Assembly (NCBI GenBank): GCA_903922325.1 | Contig: CAIXTG010000002.1 | Location: 1-7,752 of the forward strand | Direction of reading: 5' to 3' | DNA length: 7,752 nt | Source: an uncultured Actinomycetes bacterium | GTDB lineage: Bacteria > Actinomycetota > Actinomycetes > Nanopelagicales > Nanopelagicaceae | Shown here: one piece after another, positions 6,896 through 7,752 of the stretch | Layout: every line of letters begins with the position of its first letter | How positions within the stretch are numbered: the first letter of the stretch is position 1 | Translations under genes and position numbers: made by a program | Notes under the pieces: generated by a model | The model's input: only the letters and a program-made list of their open reading frames with translations | Told to the model about the DNA's origin: nothing | Database searches by the model: none

Positions 6896-6923
6896 AAATT
6901 ACATCTTTGTAACATCTTGGCAA
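6896..6923 (-). promoter_or_regulatory. Candidate livK promoter
   Basis: TTGCCA (complement of 6918-6923, five of six to TTGACA) is followed 16 bases later by TAATTT (complement of 6896-6901). The -10 fits TAnnnT but matches TATAAT poorly. The start would be near 6889, giving a leader of about 105 bases. A second possible -10, TATCCT at 6846-6851, would give a shorter leader. The sequence alone does not choose between them. Confidence 0.35.
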
Positions 6924-6966
6924 ATTTCACGCCTAGCATCGCATCTATTTGCGAAGGCCTTGCACC

Positions 6967-7578
6967 TTACTTATCCGGAACGGCCGATGGCGAAATAACC
7001 GCTTCGGCAACCTCTTTCATAGTAATCCGGCGATCCATGGCAGCACGTTGAATCCAAGAAAATGCTTCAGGTTCAGTCAGGTTCAGAGCCTTCATCAAAA
7101 TACCTTTAGCGCGATCAATTACTTTGCGAGTTTCGAGTCGATCATGAAGATCTGCTACTTCATCTGCCAGTGATCGCATTTGGGTATGACGGCTAATCGC
7201 AATTTCAATCGCTGGAACTAAATCAGAGATCGTAAATGGTTTAACTACATAGGCCATTACGCCAGCATCGCGGGCGCGATCAACTAATTCTCGCTGACTA
7301 AATGCAGTCAACATTAGAACTGGTGCGATCGCGATAATTTTTTCGGCCGCAGAAATTCCATCGAGAACTGGCATCTGCACATCAAGAATTGCGAGATCAG
7401 GTTTATGCTCATTTGCAAGTGCGATTGCTTCTTCGCCATTAGTCGCCTGCGCAATAACTTCATAGCCGGCTTCGGTAAGCATCTCAACTAAATCCATGCG
7501 AATTAATGTTTCGTCCTCGGCAACCAAAATGCGAGTGGCAGGTGAAGTAGAGCTCTTACTACTGCTCTGTGAACTCAT
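6967..7578 (-). CDS. pdtaR: ANTAR-domain response regulator, PdtaR type
   Basis: A two-component output protein that binds RNA to act on transcription termination or translation. It has 203 residues, close to the 205 of mycobacterial PdtaR (Rv1626). Residues 16-131 are a receiver domain: ILVAEDE with acidic pair E21/D22, phospho-acceptor D66 in ILDVQMP, T91 in MLTAF and K113 in YVVKPF. A coiled helix (135-150) leads into the ANTAR three-helix domain (about 145-195, with RKVIDRAKGILMKALNLTEPEAFSWIQ). The first 15 residues are a Ser-rich tail. The ATG at 7578 is the only reasonable start: upstream in frame there is no ATG, GTG or TTG before a TAG stop, and the next Met is inside the receiver. 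It lies one base after the discriminator of the tRNA. Known PdtaR is phosphorylated by the kinase PdtaS, which is usually encoded elsewhere; no kinase is in this window. Confidence 0.95.
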   Translation of the reverse strand: MSSQSSSKSSTSPATRILVAEDETLIRMDLVEMLTEAGYEVIAQATNGEEAIALANEHKPDLAILDVQMPVLDGISAAEKIIAIAPVLMLTAFSQRELVDRARDAGVMAYVVKPFTISDLVPAIEIAISRHTQMRSLADEVADLHDRLETRKVIDRAKGILMKALNLTEPEAFSWIQRAAMDRRITMKEVAEAVISPSAVPDK

Positions 7579-7579
7579 G

Positions 7580-7652
7580 TGCCTCGAGTCGGATTCGAAC
7601 CGACACTATGCAGTGTTTGAGACTGCCCTCTCTACCGTTGGAGTACCGAGGC
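7580..7652 (-). tRNA. tRNA with Leu anticodon CAA, short variable loop
   Basis: A cloverleaf can be folded by hand. The acceptor is GCCTCGG with TCGAGGC (one G-U pair). Next come TA (8-9), a D-arm with a 3-bp stem CTC/GAG and loop holding GGTAGA, and the anticodon stem GCAGT/ACTGC with loop CTCAAAC (anticodon CAA, 7617-7619). A 5-base variable loop ATAGT, T-stem GTCGG/CCGAC and T-loop TTCGAAT follow. The discriminator is A (7580) and CCA is not encoded. The anticodon and the D-arm form (3-bp stem, GGTAGA) are those of Leu tRNAs. However, bacterial tRNA-Leu has a long variable arm, and here it is only 5 bases, so the isotype is uncertain. The gene lies between pyk and pdtaR and its 3' end abuts the pdtaR start codon. 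Confidence 0.85.
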
Positions 7653-7662
7653 TAGAACGGCA

Positions 7663-7668
7663 ATTGTA
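7663..7668 (-). promoter_or_regulatory. Candidate -10 box of the tRNA (and pdtaR) promoter
   Basis: TACAAT on the minus strand (five of six to TATAAT) ends 10 bases before the tRNA 5' end, so the precursor would have a leader of only a few bases. No convincing -35 hexamer is seen at 17 bp (TTCGTA). With no other promoter apparent between here and pdtaR, this box probably serves both genes. Confidence 0.5.
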
Positions 7669-7701
7669 GCGGTAAGAAAATTAGCTACGAAACGCAAGCC
7701 G

Positions 7702-7752
7702 TTAGCGATATGCAGGCGCAGCGCCAGAGATCGCATCGCCAATTCGGTGTAC
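7702..7752 (-). CDS. pyk: Pyruvate kinase, last 16 codons (5' part outside window)
   Basis: The minus-strand frame entering from the right edge reads VHRIGDAISGAAPAYR and then TAA at 7704-7702. VHR(V/I)G is the usual C-terminal end of bacterial pyruvate kinases (LKVHRxG), here with a short extension. Pyruvate kinase makes pyruvate and ATP from phosphoenolpyruvate in glycolysis. The position fits actinobacterial gene order, where pyk lies next to the ANTAR regulator and the liv genes. Only a short piece is visible, so the call rests on the motif plus context. The stop is 49 bp from the tRNA 5' end, with no clear terminator between. Confidence 0.75.
   Translation of the reverse strand, partial: VHRIGDAISGAAPAYR

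Larger units (their letters stand above)
6784..6966 (-). promoter_or_regulatory. pdtaR-livK intergenic region (livK leader)
   Basis: This 183-bp stretch holds no gene. In minus-strand order it contains five elements. First is a hairpin TCGCA-AATAGA-TGCGA (6939-6954), 12 bases after the pdtaR stop. Second is an inverted repeat TTACATCTTTGTAA (6899-6912). Third is an AAGATGT direct repeat with an 11-bp period. Fourth is a C-rich, G-poor 42-base run (6811-6852). Fifth is the palindrome TGTCCCGGGACA (6805-6816), just upstream of the livK ribosome binding site AGGAAAGG. No clear intrinsic terminator follows pdtaR, so read-through from pdtaR into livK is possible. Confidence 0.5.

Noticed and set aside
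6291..7173. Overlapping plus-strand frames of up to 120 codons
   Set aside because: They are antisense to livK and pdtaR or span the intergenic leader, with low-complexity composition mirroring those genes.
7656..7703. Inverted repeats in the pyk-tRNA spacer (AACGGC/GCCGTT and GTAGC/GCTAC)
   Set aside because: The arms are five or six bases with long loops and no U-tract at the right place, so they are not convincing as a terminator or operator.
1..7752. Mobile elements, CRISPR arrays, phage genes or attachment sites
   Set aside because: No transposase, integrase, repeat array or direct-repeat copy of the tRNA 3' end was seen. All genes look like vertically inherited core genes.

Overview
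The window looks like chromosomal DNA of a small-genome, moderate-GC actinobacterium. A freshwater Nanopelagicales (acI) type would fit, but that is inference. The reasons are an ANTAR-domain response regulator of the PdtaR type, the gene neighbourhood pyk - tRNA - pdtaR - liv operon - small thioesterase - polA, and two apparently leaderless promoters with TAnnnT -10 boxes directly in front of start codons. No mobile element, CRISPR array or phage gene is visible. Apart from one small thioesterase gene, everything lies on the minus strand.

Read in the direction of minus-strand transcription (high to low coordinates), the window opens with the last 16 codons of a pyruvate kinase gene. A 49-bp spacer with a good -10 box follows, then a tRNA with anticodon CAA. 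The ATG of pdtaR starts one base after the tRNA discriminator base. A 183-bp intergenic region with several small structural signals separates pdtaR from livK, the solute-binding protein gene of a branched-chain amino acid ABC importer. A strong 14-bp-stem hairpin lies between livK and livH. livH, livM, livG and livF are then packed with a 2-bp gap, a 1-bp overlap and an 11-bp overlap.

The liv operon converges with a plus-strand hotdog-fold acyl-CoA thioesterase gene, 15 bp apart. The thioesterase is divergent from polA, with only 38 bp between their start codons. polA is cut by the left window edge: the 5' nuclease and degenerate 3'-5' exonuclease domains are present, but nearly all of the polymerase domain is outside.

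Functionally, LivK should capture a branched-chain amino acid or similar amide, LivH and LivM form the channel, and LivG and LivF hydrolyse ATP. PdtaR is an RNA-binding phospho-switch encoded just upstream, so it is a candidate regulator of the transporter leader. The points most worth a second look are the tRNA-pdtaR junction, the odd shape of that tRNA (Leu anticodon and class II-like D-arm but a short variable loop), the livK-livH hairpin, and the livK leader, which has tandem hexaloop hairpins and a C-rich, G-poor stretch.
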